Shown here: one piece after another, positions 49,701-62,300 of the stretch
Layout: every line of letters starts with the position of its first letter
How positions within the stretch are numbered: position 1 is the first letter of the stretch
From: Marisa cornuarietis
Lineage: Eukaryota > Mollusca > Gastropoda > Architaenioglossa > Ampullariidae
Assembly: GCA_004794655.1 (NCBI GenBank)
Contig: SMMW01000614.1
Coordinates: 4,342,501 to 4,406,500, forward strand
DNA: 64,000 nt
Reading direction: 5' to 3'
Program-made: the position numbers and the translations under genes
Notes under the pieces: generated by a model
Seen by the model: the letters and a program-made list of their open reading frames with translations, nothing else
Databases searched by the model: none
What the model was told of the DNA's origin: nothing

Positions 49701-50282
49701 GAGTCATGATTATTGGTTACATCTGCAATGCACTGTAACACGTTGATGACATTTGCCCTGCAAGGAATATACACAATGTATTGTGAGCCGTGTCAGGTCA
49801 CGAGTACACATCCTTTCTCAAAGAATCCCGGTATTACTTTACTTTTTGATAAATTTGTTTGACAATATCATTTGACATAAATTGTTATAGTGATAATTGT
49901 AACGCTCAAAAAGGTTTGCTAAACTCTTCCTCACAAATACCCCCACCACCACCACCACAAACATAGAAAGCCGGACAACTGTGGGATGCAAAACAGTGAT
50001 CGACGTAATAAGTCTCAGACTATATAATTCAGTTAACATTTCACTGTTTCACAGCTGTCATTCTGTACATCACGCGGGCCACACTCAAAAAATCTGTCTA
50101 CACGAGAAGCACATGCATCTGTCATCTCTCACCTTCACTACATTTTCGTAGCTGATTTGGTTGTGCGGGAGAGCGCCAACAGCGTCGTAAACAGCCTTAG
50201 TTCTCCCAATGAGACCATCGACTAAATCAGGAATGTCAGCGGCTGCAATTTTCCAAGACAGGTGGACAGCGCTTAGTGCCAT
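37785..50282 (-). CDS. THOP1: Thimet oligopeptidase/neurolysin-like M3 metallopeptidase, 17 coding exons
   Basis: Exons, in transcript order: 50282-50133, 46906-46767, 46544-46429, 45709-45578, 45269-45232, 44912-44800, 44447-44393, 44022-43858, 42727-42566, 42196-42131, 41470-41366, 40929-40822, 40171-40098, 39862-39631, 39263-39132, 38575-38459, 37874-37785. All phases agree, giving 664 aa (THOP1 689, neurolysin 704). The zinc site is HEFGH in [14 protein letters not shown], with the third ligand Glu in [32 protein letters not shown] and [15 protein letters not shown] are signature substrate-site blocks. M3A enzymes cleave short peptides, mostly in the cytosol. The N-terminus [18 protein letters not shown] shows no mitochondrial presequence, which favours the thimet-type cytosolic form over neurolysin; the orthology call is inference. 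Intron 3 has a GC donor. Intron 1 contains a Rex1-like LINE, intron 10 a CR1/L2 3' end, and introns 7 and 11 splice-site-bearing tandem arrays. Confidence 0.93.
40595..40789 (-). repeat. tRNA-derived SINE-like repeat, copy 2
   Basis: The minus strand starts GGGAAGCAGATAGCTGAGTA, an A-box-like tRNA head, followed by GGTGGTTTGAACTTCA, a B-box-like motif. The body then aligns with the copy at 35420-35660 (GTCACTGGGGATTGCAGTGA, then a CTCAAGG-type block). It lies in an intron of the oligopeptidase gene, in sense orientation. Confidence 0.5.
40928..41215. repeat. Tandem array of exon-12 splice acceptor copies
   Basis: Nine variants of GGCTAAAACAGAGAAC occur at 25-36 base spacing, starting exactly at the 3' splice site of the oligopeptidase exon 40929-40822. 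In transcript sense each unit reads CTCTGTTTTAGCC or TGTTTTAGCATG, so most units keep a polypyrimidine tract and AG. Units alternate with ACATTGCTACATGC or TGTTACAGGC. Confidence 0.7.
41628..42033 (+). mobile_element. 3'-end copy of the CR1/L2-like LINE in an oligopeptidase intron
   Basis: It begins CAACAACATATGGTCACAGG, keeps the terminal RT codons open ([20 protein letters not shown] to HYS and a stop), and ends GCGCTATAAAAAATCTTC plus (ATT)n. It corresponds to 11937-12357 of the long copy with a small internal deletion (the TTTAATAATG segment) and is antisense to the host gene. Confidence 0.85.
42346..42509. mobile_element. TTAA-family miniature element, copy C
   Basis: AACCCTC at the left and GAGAG followed by TTAA (42506-42509) at the right. 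The interior matches copy B (49386-49629) in reverse orientation: GAGATAAGCATTAGACCAAG, TATACATTTTTGGAAACGAG, TTTGCAGTAAAAGTAATGAA and the palindrome AAAGCCACGATCGTGGCTTT. About 90 bases near the left end are deleted relative to copy B. Confidence 0.6.
44012..44180. repeat. Tandem array of exon-8 splice acceptor copies
   Basis: Four ~42-bp units: GCTGGGCTTTCTACAAAACA, CCGGGCTTTCTACAAAATAC, GCTGGGCTTTTCACAAAGGT and GATGGGTTTTCTAGGCAAGT. The first unit contains the real acceptor of exon 44022-43858 (in sense TTTTGTAG/AAAGCCC). The second keeps an intact acceptor-like sequence and the others are diverged. Confidence 0.65.
45958..46130 (+). repeat. CR1/L2-like RT fragment
   Basis: Plus-strand translation gives [20 protein letters not shown] followed by VLNNAACIV, then [12 protein letters not shown]. 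These correspond to the DYCNSLL...LQRIQNSAARLV...LHWLP blocks of CR1/L2 reverse transcriptases. Stops interrupt it. Confidence 0.5.
46427..46428 (-). other. GC splice donor (GC-AG intron 3 of the oligopeptidase gene)
   Basis: Exon 3 ends AAACGAAATG and the intron begins GCAAGTTT. Only this junction keeps the frame into GLHLPKNIQ of the next exon, as in the family (KLGRRNGLHLP). GCAAGT is the usual context of GC-AG introns. Confidence 0.75.
47310..49090 (-). mobile_element. Rex1-like non-LTR retrotransposon, decayed copy 2
   Basis: On the minus strand the blocks parallel the 20555-22549 copy: [18 protein letters not shown] (about 48900), [38 protein letters not shown], an FCDD motif (YADD equivalent), [20 protein letters not shown] and [10 protein letters not shown]. 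Many frameshifts and stops occur. The 3' tail with GACAAAT is missing. It lies in intron 1 of the oligopeptidase gene in sense orientation. Confidence 0.75.
49386..49629. mobile_element. TTAA-family miniature element, copy B
   Basis: Left end AACCCTCTTTGCAC and right end GCTAAGAGGGTT are inverted, matching copy A at 1890-2153. The flanking TTAA has decayed (CCAA and TTTT). The interior matches copy C at 42346-42509 in inverted orientation. Confidence 0.6.
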
Positions 50283-51567
50283 CGTGCGTTTAGTAAAGAC
50301 GTATGTCGATAAAGATGGCGAAACAACTAGAGATGACGAGACAGACTTAATGATGACACTGCAAAATTTGTATCCCACAAGACGACAGCACATGAGTCAG
50401 TTTTCTCGACAACGCGTCTGGTGGCACGAGGGCAACGGTAGACGACCACTTCCGGTTTTAAGTTTGCTGTTACGAAGAGTTATCTGCACGGTGGATAAAC
50501 GCTACATGATAAAGACTTTTTTCCCCCTTTGCCACAGTAACTCTTCTGATAAAAAAGGAACAAATGTTCAACTCGAATGCATGCGACGTCTGCCGGTTTT
50601 AATTTGTACCGATGGAAGAAAACTAAAATATCCCTAACACCTGGTTTATTTCATGCAGTTTATGAACGGCACACCCTCGATCGATCCTTCAACCTCTAAG
50701 ATCCACGCCCCTCTGTTTAATAGGATATAGTACGGTTTACTACCTGATATTTTCAAGCCCCATAATTTCCATATTTCACCCCACAGCCTCCAGCGTCAGT
50801 GTGGCGTTGAATATTGCATTTGCACTCAGAACTGTTTTGCGTTAATCTTTACACTACAGCAAATAGGAGGGCTCACCATATGCAGGTTCTTATATGGATG
50901 CCACGACATACACCTTGAAACATGTCATGGCTTTCCTAAAGTAAAAAAGTTGTACTGAGCATGAAGATGAGAATTTATGTTTGTATAACAAAACCTATCC
51001 CCTATCAAGAATTAAACACTTCTTAAATCCTCACTCGGCGAGTGCAATACAGCCTATATTCAGCCGACCAATGATTATAAGCTTCATACTCTGTGGGACT
51101 CTGTAGTGGTGCTTTTATGAGTCCTCTTGGAAGCGTTCAAAGGAGAACTATCAAATCGGTGCTTCTCCAACCAAAAATACACCCTCACTAGTACAGGCTT
51201 TCCTTCACACCTCAAGTATTTGGAATCCAGTCTGTACCAGTTCAACTCTTACTACTTCTGTATTAAACCTTTTATCACTTAGAGTTCTCTCCCACCCAAC
51301 ATAACACACATTAGTAAAAATGAACATGTACAATGTACTTATTCATTAGTCAAAAAGAATTATCTCAAATTAGACATCAACCCCCATCTTTGTACATATT
51401 CTTATTTTCCTTGTTATTTTAATATTTTTGTAGTGTGTTTTATCCTTAGATTTAGGGCTAGATGCTTATTCTGTTACCCTCGTAAATAAAGATTTGCCAT
51501 TTATTTACTGGATGCTTCAAGTTCAGTCATTCACATAATAAAAAAATCAAATGTTTCTACACATCAA
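50283..51567. other. Region upstream of the oligopeptidase gene
   Basis: No coding exon is recognised. It should contain the promoter of the minus-strand oligopeptidase gene, but no specific element is evident. AATAAA occurs on the plus strand near 51485. Confidence 0.4.
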
Positions 51568-54500
51568 TTTATTTTTCCAGATGATTCACAACAGCGCATA
51601 AGGCAAAGCAACACTGAAATATTCAACGCCAATGTCTAACAGCTGCAAGATCATCTAGATATATTCTTAATAGATCAGACATTTGCTATCCTAAAAAAAG
51701 TATATGTAGCCCCCCCAAAAAAAAACAAATAAAAATTTGCTTTTTGCACTTGTTGGTATTTCAGTAGCAAAACTGCTGAGAACACCCTCACAAAGTAAAA
51801 CTACCATGATAAACTTTCAGCAAGGCAAATATTGCCATAAAAAATATATTACTGGACAGTAGTGACATTAATCCTGAATCACCACAGCTAAATTTAGCCA
51901 ATTCTTGAATAACATCTACTATCATCTAGCGAACAGTATCTACATGTCCAAGAATGTTGTTATATTGCAAGCAATAACTAATTTGCATATGCAAATATAC
52001 TCTCAATCTAGACATCTACAATTATACTTTCTAAAAGCTGTTCCTTTCAGAGATACCAGATTTTTTTTAATAAAATGATAATTGAATTTTAAAAGTATAT
52101 AAGAATGTGTTAAACCAGAAGCAGCATTCCATGATACTTTACATGCACTAGGTAAAGAAAAGGTGATAAAAACTTGCAGTTAACAGGAATAATCAAATAC
52201 ATATTTAGTGTTTCTACCAATAATACATCCAAGCTTAAAAAAAACCACCCAAAATACCTCCACCAAGATAATCTTTTTCCTAGTTTAATGACCCAAAATG
52301 GCTGAAAAGCTACGGAATGTAGAGATTTCAGAAAAATATTTAGAAATTGCAGTGTGAATACACAGGTAAGCTGCCATAAGTGGTCCATTTTAGGGTAAAG
52401 AAGGATTTCCTGGACCAAATATGATACACAAAAGAGAATAAATGAACACGTCTGACTCACAGGAGAACAGTGTGGCACACTGCCGCATACATTACTTAAG
52501 AACATGAACAAGAACTTGGTCCACTGGAATGCATATTACGCACTGATGGGCTACAACACAACCAAATCTTTGTTCTACAACTTGATGAATCTTGATGCTA
52601 ATTTTTTGTTTTGTATGGTGACAGACATAGAACGAGACCTATAAACATAAGCTCCAACACTTTTTGCACAAACTTTTGAATTTTTTCTGACAATGGTTAA
52701 AGTGCAAACATGAGTCAAAACCTCACTGTCCACAAAGGTACATGCCCTTGTGGGTACAACACGGAGATCTTTAGTGTACATGGTTATGTGTGGATCAGCA
52801 AACCATTTAGGTAAAATTATGACATGCCCACATGGACACATTTTGGGATCATAGCCTAAAGATGGGTGTTGCATTAGTTCTTGCGCTAAGAATTATTGCA
52901 GCTGAACAACCAAATATTTCCAGACTTGCATGATGTCAAGTTACACAACATTAAGGGTTTTGTCATATAGTGCAGTTTACTATCTTTGTTTTCTCCTTGC
53001 TTGTAAGATCCAAGGAAAAAGAAACTCTACAGACATCCAAAGCTTTATGGACATGACATAGACTGCAGAAGCAACACTTGGACAAAGACTACCGTAGTAT
53101 GGACAATTTTGACAGGAGGAACAATGTGTTGGTGGACAAATTTCACACCAAACATAATAGGAGGTGCAAATATCATGTTTCACATGACAACATGAAGGCA
53201 CCACATTCATCCCTACAATACAATACACAAGTTCCTATGCCATAATATGCTAATGTGTACAAGCAGTGGCCTAAGAACAAGCTGAAGCCTTATAAGCTGT
53301 GAAATAAGCAACAGTTTTAAGCTACACTTTATAAAAGAGTGTTCTGTTTGATGAGACTGTGCATAGACCTATCTCACAAAAATGCACACAGTTATTAAGA
53401 AATAGACTACAATATTTACAAAAAAACACTTCAGTCTTATACTTTTTTTATACAGATGCAAAGGGATAAAAAGCTCAATGACCTGTCATACGTGACACTA
53501 CCGCATTAAAAATTAAACCTGTGAAAAAAACATTTGCAGTGCTTTCACAAACATAGATTATTTTTGAAGGCCCCAGAATTCAAGATGAGAAGGCAAACAA
53601 CAACAGAATAATAATAGTAAACTCCACCTTTTTAAGCTATGCTACATGTACTGAAAAATTGTGATATGGTTTAAAGTGCAGTACAGAAGTAGCTGTAGCC
53701 AAATGTAGCATAATAAAGACAATGACTGTAATATTTGTATGCAGCACAATCTCATGAAAACCAAGCTGTTACCAACAGGTCTACAAAATGTACATGCATG
53801 TAATTATGCCCGCATTCACATACATGTCAAAACGTATGTGCACATGCATTAGTGCACACACTGACTGACCATAACTGTAATACACCAACAATTCTTGAGC
53901 AGGTGTTAGCAGGTAGGGGAATACGTGTGTTAAATGAGTTGACCAACTGACCATTAGAGACACCTACAATACTGCAGCAAATACTGTAAACAAATATTTT
54001 GTGAGCTCTTGTACTAATACTAAAATAGGGAGAGCTTGTCAGGTGACCTCACCTTGGACAGTCAGCCAAACAAGTGTAACAGAAAAACACAGCTGAAACT
54101 GGGTAATGTGGATGACATAGGCAAGATACCGAGCTCTGAATAGTAAATAGTCAATGGGTTCATCCGTGTAATGTGTACATGAAAAGACACCCTGCAACTT
54201 TAAAGTACAAAAGTAACCTACAAGGGCTGCACAGCACTGAATCCCAAAGTCTAGAAGAAAATTGGGATGTGCATCAGGAACAAGTACGACATTTAAGGAA
54301 AACGAGTAGTACTTATTGTATGGTGGGATTATAGGCATAACAAATGTGAAAACTGTTAAATAGGGTGTGTGTTCAGATGTTGAAATGAGATGCGTAAGTA
54401 AGATATGCTAGTATTGCTGTGATTTACAAATAAGTGTGATAAGAAAGTGAATGTCAGCTGACCATTGATGACAATGTGTACCTCCTAACGGAAGGAGTGA

Positions 54501-57500
54501 TAATATATGAACACCAGCACTTCAGACCTGCAACCACATGCATCATGCATTTCCAACAGCCACGAAGAAGTGCAAATGATTTCACTTGTGTATAGGAAAG
54601 GTCATCACAAGCAGTGAGATTTTCAGCATTAAAAATAATATACTGAAGGGCTTAATAATAATCTAATATTTGTTTAAGCAAAGACGTATCAATCTTTAAA
54701 AAAATAGACTGATTCTGTTCACTTAATGGCACAAATTTTAAATCAGCCAGCAAGCTCACTGATCACAACCTCTGGAAACTTACAATGGATATATAGATGA
54801 GATCAAAGCCCAAGACACTTGTTTATCAGGAAGGTAAGAGCCTATACTAATGTATGGAAAATCCAGTTCCACATCTGGCTTCCCTTGCTAAAAACCACTA
54901 AGTAGTCATGTTGCAGAGAAGAAGAAAATTTAAAAAAACACCTTTCACACACACACAAAACAGGTACACAGTATATTCTCAACTCTGAATTTGCTTTTTA
55001 AAAGGGAATAACAAAGATAAGGCTTCATTTCCATTACTGAGTGCACTGTTGGCTACAACTCAAGAAATCTGGCGGAAGGATTCTTATGCTGGCCACAATA
55101 CACAATAAAGAACAGTCCAGGGTATAGAAAGAACAAACCTTCAGAAGGAATGTACAACAGGTAAGGACCCAAGATGACAGTCACAGTCACAGTAGATGAC
55201 AGAAGAGAAAATAAGGAATCAAAGTGTGACTCTTTAAAAAAGAAACATTTTAAATTTGGAAAAATTTACATTTTAAGGCATCAGTATGTCCTTGAAGCAG
55301 ATAATGTACACATCAAAAAATTAAGTGGTGGATTTCTGAGAGGTGACTAACAATCACTTTGTAAAGGAAAACCTTTAGGGCTTCAAAATACCAATATTTC
55401 AATTTGCCAATGCTGATAGCTGCACAGTCTTGAAGCCCTGGAAATAAATGTATAACATACAACCAATTAACTGTAGCTGCACCATGAGATATAAATACAG
55501 AACTGACAAAAGCTCAAGATGCACAACAAGACTATAGCATATTAAATGCAGTTTGCAGAGGCCCCCAAAAAACCCCCAAAAGGGTACAAAAATACAAATA
55601 CTGGTAGCTTAAAAATGATAGGCAGTTCTTTAGTGGGACATGGAACAAAAATGAAAACTAGGGAAATTGATACAATGACGTAATGTTCTTAAAAAAGTGT
55701 TGCTGAATAAGGTAGCACATTTTAAGACAACAAAGATGTACGTGTCAGAAGACAAAAAAAGACAGGTTCTTCAGATACTGTTTTTAAGATGCCAAATGCT
55801 TAAAGGTAGTAAAGCACCACAAAACTTGAGCAAATATGGTTTCCAGTTCTCAGATTTTCAGTGACACGACCTGACAACCATTCAGCTGTGAAAAGTGTCC
55901 AGCCCAGACATGATTACGAGTACACCCAAAAATGATCTGCAGGCAATGTTACAGATAGTCTTCATGTTAGTTATAATGTGTGTCTAAGGAGATCTGGTTC
56001 AGACATTTCTAGTCTGGAGCTAAATCTATTCACATGCGTATCAGGTAGCAAGCACTTAGCACATGGTCACATACTGAAAAAAAAAGCAACCCCAAATTTA
56101 CGAATCTGAAGTGAGTAATTATTTCATCATAGTACTAGATCTTTCTTGTCATCTTCCTTATAATGGGACAATATTGTACAGCATCATTGCTTTCTTCTCA
56201 ATTAATGGCATATAGAACTGATTACTACCTGATTTTCTGTATGCTAGATGATCAGCAAGTTAAATAAATGCATGAGTACTATATACTTTGTACTTATTGT
56301 TGTACCTGTGTAGCGCTAGTCTATGAGTTTTCGTTTCCTCAGAGTAAACGAGTCTGTAGTGGTGGGGAAGGGTTGTTGCATGTGACATTTTTTACACTTT
56401 GTAAAAGTGTAGGCAGTTTTTGTACATATCTTCTCATTTCTCTGGAACCTGTTTTCAAGGTCATTAATGCAGAACAATGCAAAAGAAGACTGACATCTTC
56501 AACTTTAAGCTTGGAAAGTGGGAAGACAATGACCTCTTAATTGCCTGTGCCACAAGTTTCACAGCATAATAAAGAAAAATCCACTCTCTGCCAATTAGCT
56601 CATGTTTCTACCATCGAAATGCTGCAGTTGTACCACAACACCACAGCCACAAACACGAAAGCAGTGAAACATGAAGCCATCAGGCAGTGGTGCACATGAC
56701 AGCACCAAGGACAGAAGTGCACTGTGCATGAAGCTTTTTTCTACCAACACATGCTCTAATATTTGTAACCACATTCCATCCTCATAGCAGATTTTCACAG
56801 AAATGTTCTTGTCTCAATAAGATTAACAATCAGGTAGCGTTGTTGAGCTATGTTGGTTGTACAGCCTTCAAAATATCATGACATGAAACATATTTGAAGC
56901 ATCTCTGTAAAAATTATACCTTCTAGGAGCTAATATCAAACATGCCATGAGGTCAAACAGTTGTATTGTTCTCCCTACAAACAGTTCATAAGCCATGGTT
57001 ACCCAGCGCATTGAGCCCACATTAACATGATGAAATCCACTCTACAAATTCAATTATTATTATTATTTGTACAAGGCAGTTCACATGTTGTCCTCACTGC
57101 TGACTGCTCATGTTCACTATTTGCAGTGAACAATCAGGTTCATCTTAAGCTACATTTCATTTACAGACTAGTACAAGTCACACGGAATCACTTCAGAATC
57201 CCACTCTTGTTCTCATAGGCATTTTGTAACACTTGCCAATTATCTTTCACCTACAACTAATATGGCTGCAACAGAACTATCACAATGTGCCAATTATGAT
57301 GAATCACCTACAACACATAACATACTGCATACATCAATGATCTACCTGACAATCAATTCTAACGCAGTGATTCTAGGCAATCTCCCTTGTAAATGGGAGT
57401 GACTCTGCACACTGCCAAATTTAAATTAAATTTTGACTAGACATAAGGCAAAGTTTAAAACAACAGATCTAATACTGTACAATACACTATGAAATGTAAA

Positions 57501-59056
57501 AAAATGCACAGGCCAGCATACTCATATTTCCAAGATGTTCATCCTGAACTATCTGACCCAAATACCAAAAGGAAAAACAGTGTCAATCTTCAGGCTGTAG
57601 AAGTGTAGAACATTAAAAATTTGATCATGCACAAGAGGAACGTGTGTAGGGAACAACGTGGGGCCGAATGAACAACAACATTCTGGCATTCAAAAAGAAA
57701 ATAGTAAAGTGATTTCAAGCTGTGTCAAAGAACATGCTTTGTAAAATGCAGTGAATCTGTTGACAAAAAAGCTGAAAGTGTTAAGTTGTCCATTATGTTT
57801 TTTCCATTCCAGTCACCAAACTTCATTAAAACCCTCCTCCAGGCTTCCCTCAAGGCATGGCATTTAGCTTTACAATTAGTATGCCATCAACAGCAAACAT
57901 TTCATCAACATATCAAGCAACAGGATGCCATCTTCGCATGAAGCTGCTTTAAGTCTGAAAACTAACATGTAGAATTACAACTCCTTGCCATAGCATGCCA
58001 CAAGCAAACACTGTTATGCTGTATGTACACATGGACTTTCTATGCCACACTCCAAGCTTTGCTCAAGCCAACTGTACTCTTTCTCTTGTTTGTGTTCTCC
58101 AAATGCCCACACCACCTCCCAAACTTTCCAATTACAATTTTTGTGATGAACATTCTGGTATAAATACATGATATACAACAAAAATGGAAATGTTAATAAT
58201 CTTTGAAAATAGGTCATGCTCAAATGCTTTTTCATGAGGTATGTATACAGAGCATGATGCATACATGTTTATGAGTGTGCATAAAGAGCTGTATGTGTGT
58301 AAATTATGCAGATGTTCAATGTTACAGTCTAGAGTGTGATTATGTACAAACTGGGTTCTGTATACAGTCTGGTGACACAACAGCAAAATAGAACGGACAT
58401 AAATCCACATGAACATGCTGTGCACCAGTGTTGGGACTGCCATAAGTAGCTGTGGATACAATAGCCATTATGTTACACTACAGCTTCTTCCCTTGAACTT
58501 AAGTCATGAGGTTCTATGGCTACAACGCACAGGACAGTCTTCTTGCTGCAGTAGCTTTGTGCTGCAAGCTTCCTGATTTTTCTTCCTTCAGTTCATCAGT
58601 ACCTACCCACACTCTTCCTCTTAAGACTTAATAGTTCATCAGTACCTACCCACACTCTTAAGACTTATTAGTTCTTAAACTTTCCTAGCCATCTAGGATT
58701 TCTGACATCAAACTACTCTTGATAAAATTGTGTGCTCACAAATATTTGCCAGATGACTGGAACATCTTGCTGCCAGTGAAAATGTGTGGTAAAATATCCC
58801 CTTTTCCTTTAAGTTTGTTACAGTTGTCTCCATCTAAATATATTTTAATAACTGACAACTCTTTTACAGCAGTTGCTGAAGAAAAGGCAGCCTGTATGAA
58901 TCTCAACAACCAGGAAATGCCCTGCATTCAGCTGACACTCAATACAGCCTTTGTTCTTTGACTCATCAAGGGCCCTATAAAAACCCAAATTAATGCCTGG
59001 TTCAAAAAATGTCTCAACACAACACTATGTTGGATTAATCACATGTTCAATAAATG
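51568..59056. other. Long tract without genes or recognised repeats
   Basis: About 7.5 kb of AT-rich DNA with no convincing exon and none of the LINE or MITE families seen elsewhere in the window. It lies just beyond the 3' end of the minus-strand gene at 59304-63993. It could be intergenic or a very long 3' UTR: minus-strand AATAAA signals lie at both 59057-59062 and 51568-51573. A hydrophobic 133-codon frame (52110-52511, minus) is U-rich noise. Confidence 0.45.
58589..58672. repeat. Short tandem duplication
   Basis: AGTTCATCAGTACCTACCCA and the following CACTCTT...TTAAGACTTA block occur twice in a row (two ~40-bp units, the first with a small insert). Confidence 0.8.
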
Positions 59057-59303
59057 TTTATTTCTGAATGACTAAAAGAGACCTGAGTATGTGTGCATAT
59101 GTACACGACTGACTAGTTAAGGAGTATTTCTATGCCTATGACCAAAGACAAAATCTAGTTCACCTGAATGTCATATCCATATGTGTCCTCGTCTGAGAAC
59201 AGTTTTTTTTTTCAGGTGTAAGACTTCTGTTGCTTTGATGTTGCTATTAGGTTGTTTTCTGGGAAAATGTTGCAGATGTTCTTTGAGGTGCTCCCAAGAT
59301 GTA

Positions 59304-62300
59304 CTACATGCAGCATGTATCAGCTGTTGCTTGCACAAGATCTGCCATAGCCTGCCCAATGTCTTCAGCTGCCCTAAGCATATGGTCTTGAACAGTTGTC
59401 TCATCAGGACACAGCGATAAAGCTGCAAGGTAAACATTTATCACTGTCTGATGGTGAACCTGATGTAACCGTTCATAAAAATTTATTAAGTTAGAATTGA
59501 TATTTTTTCAACTTGTTGACAACTTATATACAGCACTATGTCTTCCATCAAGTTACTGCTTATTGGTACAGCCTTTGTAATTATGAACTAAAGGAGAAAA
59601 AGGTCATAACCATTTACTGTCTGAAAGCAGTTTTGAAGTATCTTCAAAACTGCAATTTGAAGAAAATACAACTAAACCACAAACATCAGTTTTCAATTTA
59701 AGTCATAACAAACATGCTTCTCTCTCAATTTTTGCAGAAGCTGCATATAAGATAAGAGTAGTAAACCTTTGTGTTTAATTTTTAAGGCAGATTTTGTAAG
59801 CTCATTAAACTCACCTGAGTATGTTAGACTTGGAGGGAAAGCATTGTCAATCCACTGCAGCATGGCTTCTATCTCTGCCTTCTCCGGAGTTAGCAAACAA
59901 GAGTCTGTCCTAGAGATTCCAAACAAGCTTTTGTCTGTTCCAGGAGTACATAACCCCCAACAAGGTGGTGCATTTTTTGATTCTTTTTCCTTGTTAGCCA
60001 CTGGGGTTACAAGGAGGCCAGATACTCCACGAGCAGAGGAGACATCAAAAGTGCCTGTGGACTTTCTCCTGTCTCGGAGTTCATCAGGGTCCGACAATGT
60101 AATGGAAGGGCCTTTGTGTAGCATGGCTGCAGGCATGGAACACTGGGCGGCTGTGGGAGTGTGAAAACTTGCAGACATTCGCAACCATTGCCTGTCACAT
60201 CGGACATGACCTTTTGTAGGCAGACTAGAGGCTGGCGTGCCTCTATCTGTTACGGCTGAACTCAGGGTGTCACCGTACTCATCTTCATTCTTGCCACTGT
60301 CACTAATGAAAGTTGACACTTCATCCTCTCCATCATCACCAAGGATGATGGCTGCATGTTGCTCTGCCTCTAGTCCACAGCCATCATCAGCATTCACTCT
60401 AACACCTGCTGATACCTGCACTTCCACCGCGTCTTTGATGCGAGGTGGCTTTGGGGGACCAGTCTTGGGAAGTGCTGGCATTGAGTTCGGGTGGCTCTGG
60501 GCTGGGGTTGAGGCAAAAACAACACCCTCAGTATGCTGAATGTCTAAATCTGAAATAGTATCAACTCTTTTGAAAATCTGACAGGGAACTACAACAATAA
60601 ATGTGTCACTGTCAATTTGAAGGTTTCCATTTCAAGTAAATTTGTATACAAGGCTTATATTTATGAATTGCATGTTCCCTATCCAAGCTGAGTCAATCAG
60701 CTACCTACAGATTGTGGTTGAAACTCTGTGTTCATGGTTTCTGGTTAGACCTATCCAAACTTCCTTACAAACCAGGTTATATATCAGATTCGAGATGGTG
60801 GGGTGGGGTGGGGGGCAAAATCTAGTTTGGTAAAAATGGTGCAGATCATGTCTGATCAACTCAAACAGAAGTGGACAGAGAAATATTTCAGATAATATAA
60901 ATAAACTGGGCGAATTTGATGGCACAGAATTGTTGAGCAAATATGGTTTTTGTTGATTTTTTTAAGAGTAACGGACCTCATTAAAAAAAACTGATCATCA
61001 GTCATTTTTTCCTCATAATGTTGAATTAAATCAATCAATCTTTCAGTCTTTTCCCAGAGGCCATTCTGTTTCGGAATAAAAATAAATCAATACTTTTGTT
61101 GTCTAATATTTGCATGACAGGCACCAGTTGATCAGTAAATAAACTGGACTTTCTACAGTTTGCTTGTTTGCTTTTTAAATTTTTCTTGCTTCTTTCAATA
61201 AAGCAATATATGCATAAGCTCACTCTTTTTCAAGAATTCCCACTATGCCATTTGTCTAGTCTTCACCTTCTCGGTGGCTCATGAATCTAAAGATACTCTG
61301 TCAGGAAAACTTTATTCATTGGTTCTCTAACCAGTTAGAACACTTTAACTCATAGGTAAAATTACTGATGCTCATCAATATGAGCCAAGGCAGTAAATGG
61401 ACTTCATGTTGGATTTGCCAGGTCACAGGCATTCCTTGAAATCTGAATATTTCAGGAAATAACCAAAATCAGATTTCCAAACAGAAACATTTTTCCCTCA
61501 TCAGAACACTGCATCATCACTAATAAAGACTATGTGTGTGTGTGTGTGTGTGTAAAAGAGAGAGAGAGGAAGAAGAAAATAACGCTTAAGTAATTGCAAC
61601 AAGGACTGTAATCTGCATCAGTGCAACAGGGTGTTTAAAAAAGCAATTATTTCCTCCTTTGAGAATAATGTATACTACTAAAAATGGCTGAGTTTATTTA
61701 AACAAGAAATTGACAGCAACCTTTGATGGTACAATCTGTTGATGACTGGTGACTATGTAGACTCTCTCCATCCAAGATGGAGTTGAAGCATTCGCTGGTG
61801 TAGCACATAGACAATGCTGTGGAGGCTTCTGTTATGGGGCTGATGGGAAATTCAGGCTGCTCCTGCTGAATGCAGAAAACCAGATGGCACATGCATATGT
61901 GTGCATGCATCAAATTATAGAATGACCATAAACACACCAAAAATCAAAAGCAACAGTATCTTGAGAATTACTCCTAACACAGTCCACACAATGCTCATCC
62001 TTCTTACCCTCCCCCTTCTGCTCTTGCTAATTTTCTACCCATCTTTCTCTGCAGAATCCCTATATTTTCTATTTTCTGTTACTTGGTGTCTTTTTGTGTT
62101 TTCCATCTTTGCTTTCTGTTTGTCGTCAGTATTGTCGTTTATTCTTTCGACCCTCGTGTTCTATCCATTTAGTCTATGTCTCTTCCTTGTTTTAAGCACT
62201 AAGAGCATGCTTTCTATGAGTGTGAATGTGCGCTATAAAAATCTTCATTTATTATTATTATTATTATTTTATTAATACAGCAGCTAAAGCTTTTCCACAA

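Noticed and set aside
50209..50637. 142-codon plus-strand frame opposite oligopeptidase exon 1
   Set aside because: Overlaps exon 1 in antisense and has no recognisable domain.
52110..52511. 133-codon hydrophobic open frame on the minus strand
   Set aside because: U-rich sequence gives leucine/phenylalanine-rich frames by chance; no family resemblance and no splice context.
59171..59437. 88-codon minus-strand frame over the last exon of the unidentified gene
   Set aside because: Wrong frame; the phase-matched frame across the 59422 acceptor ends at TAG 59304-59306.
60237..60539. Plus-strand frame of 100 codons
   Set aside because: Complement of the large coding exon of the unidentified gene, whose splice phases fit the minus strand.
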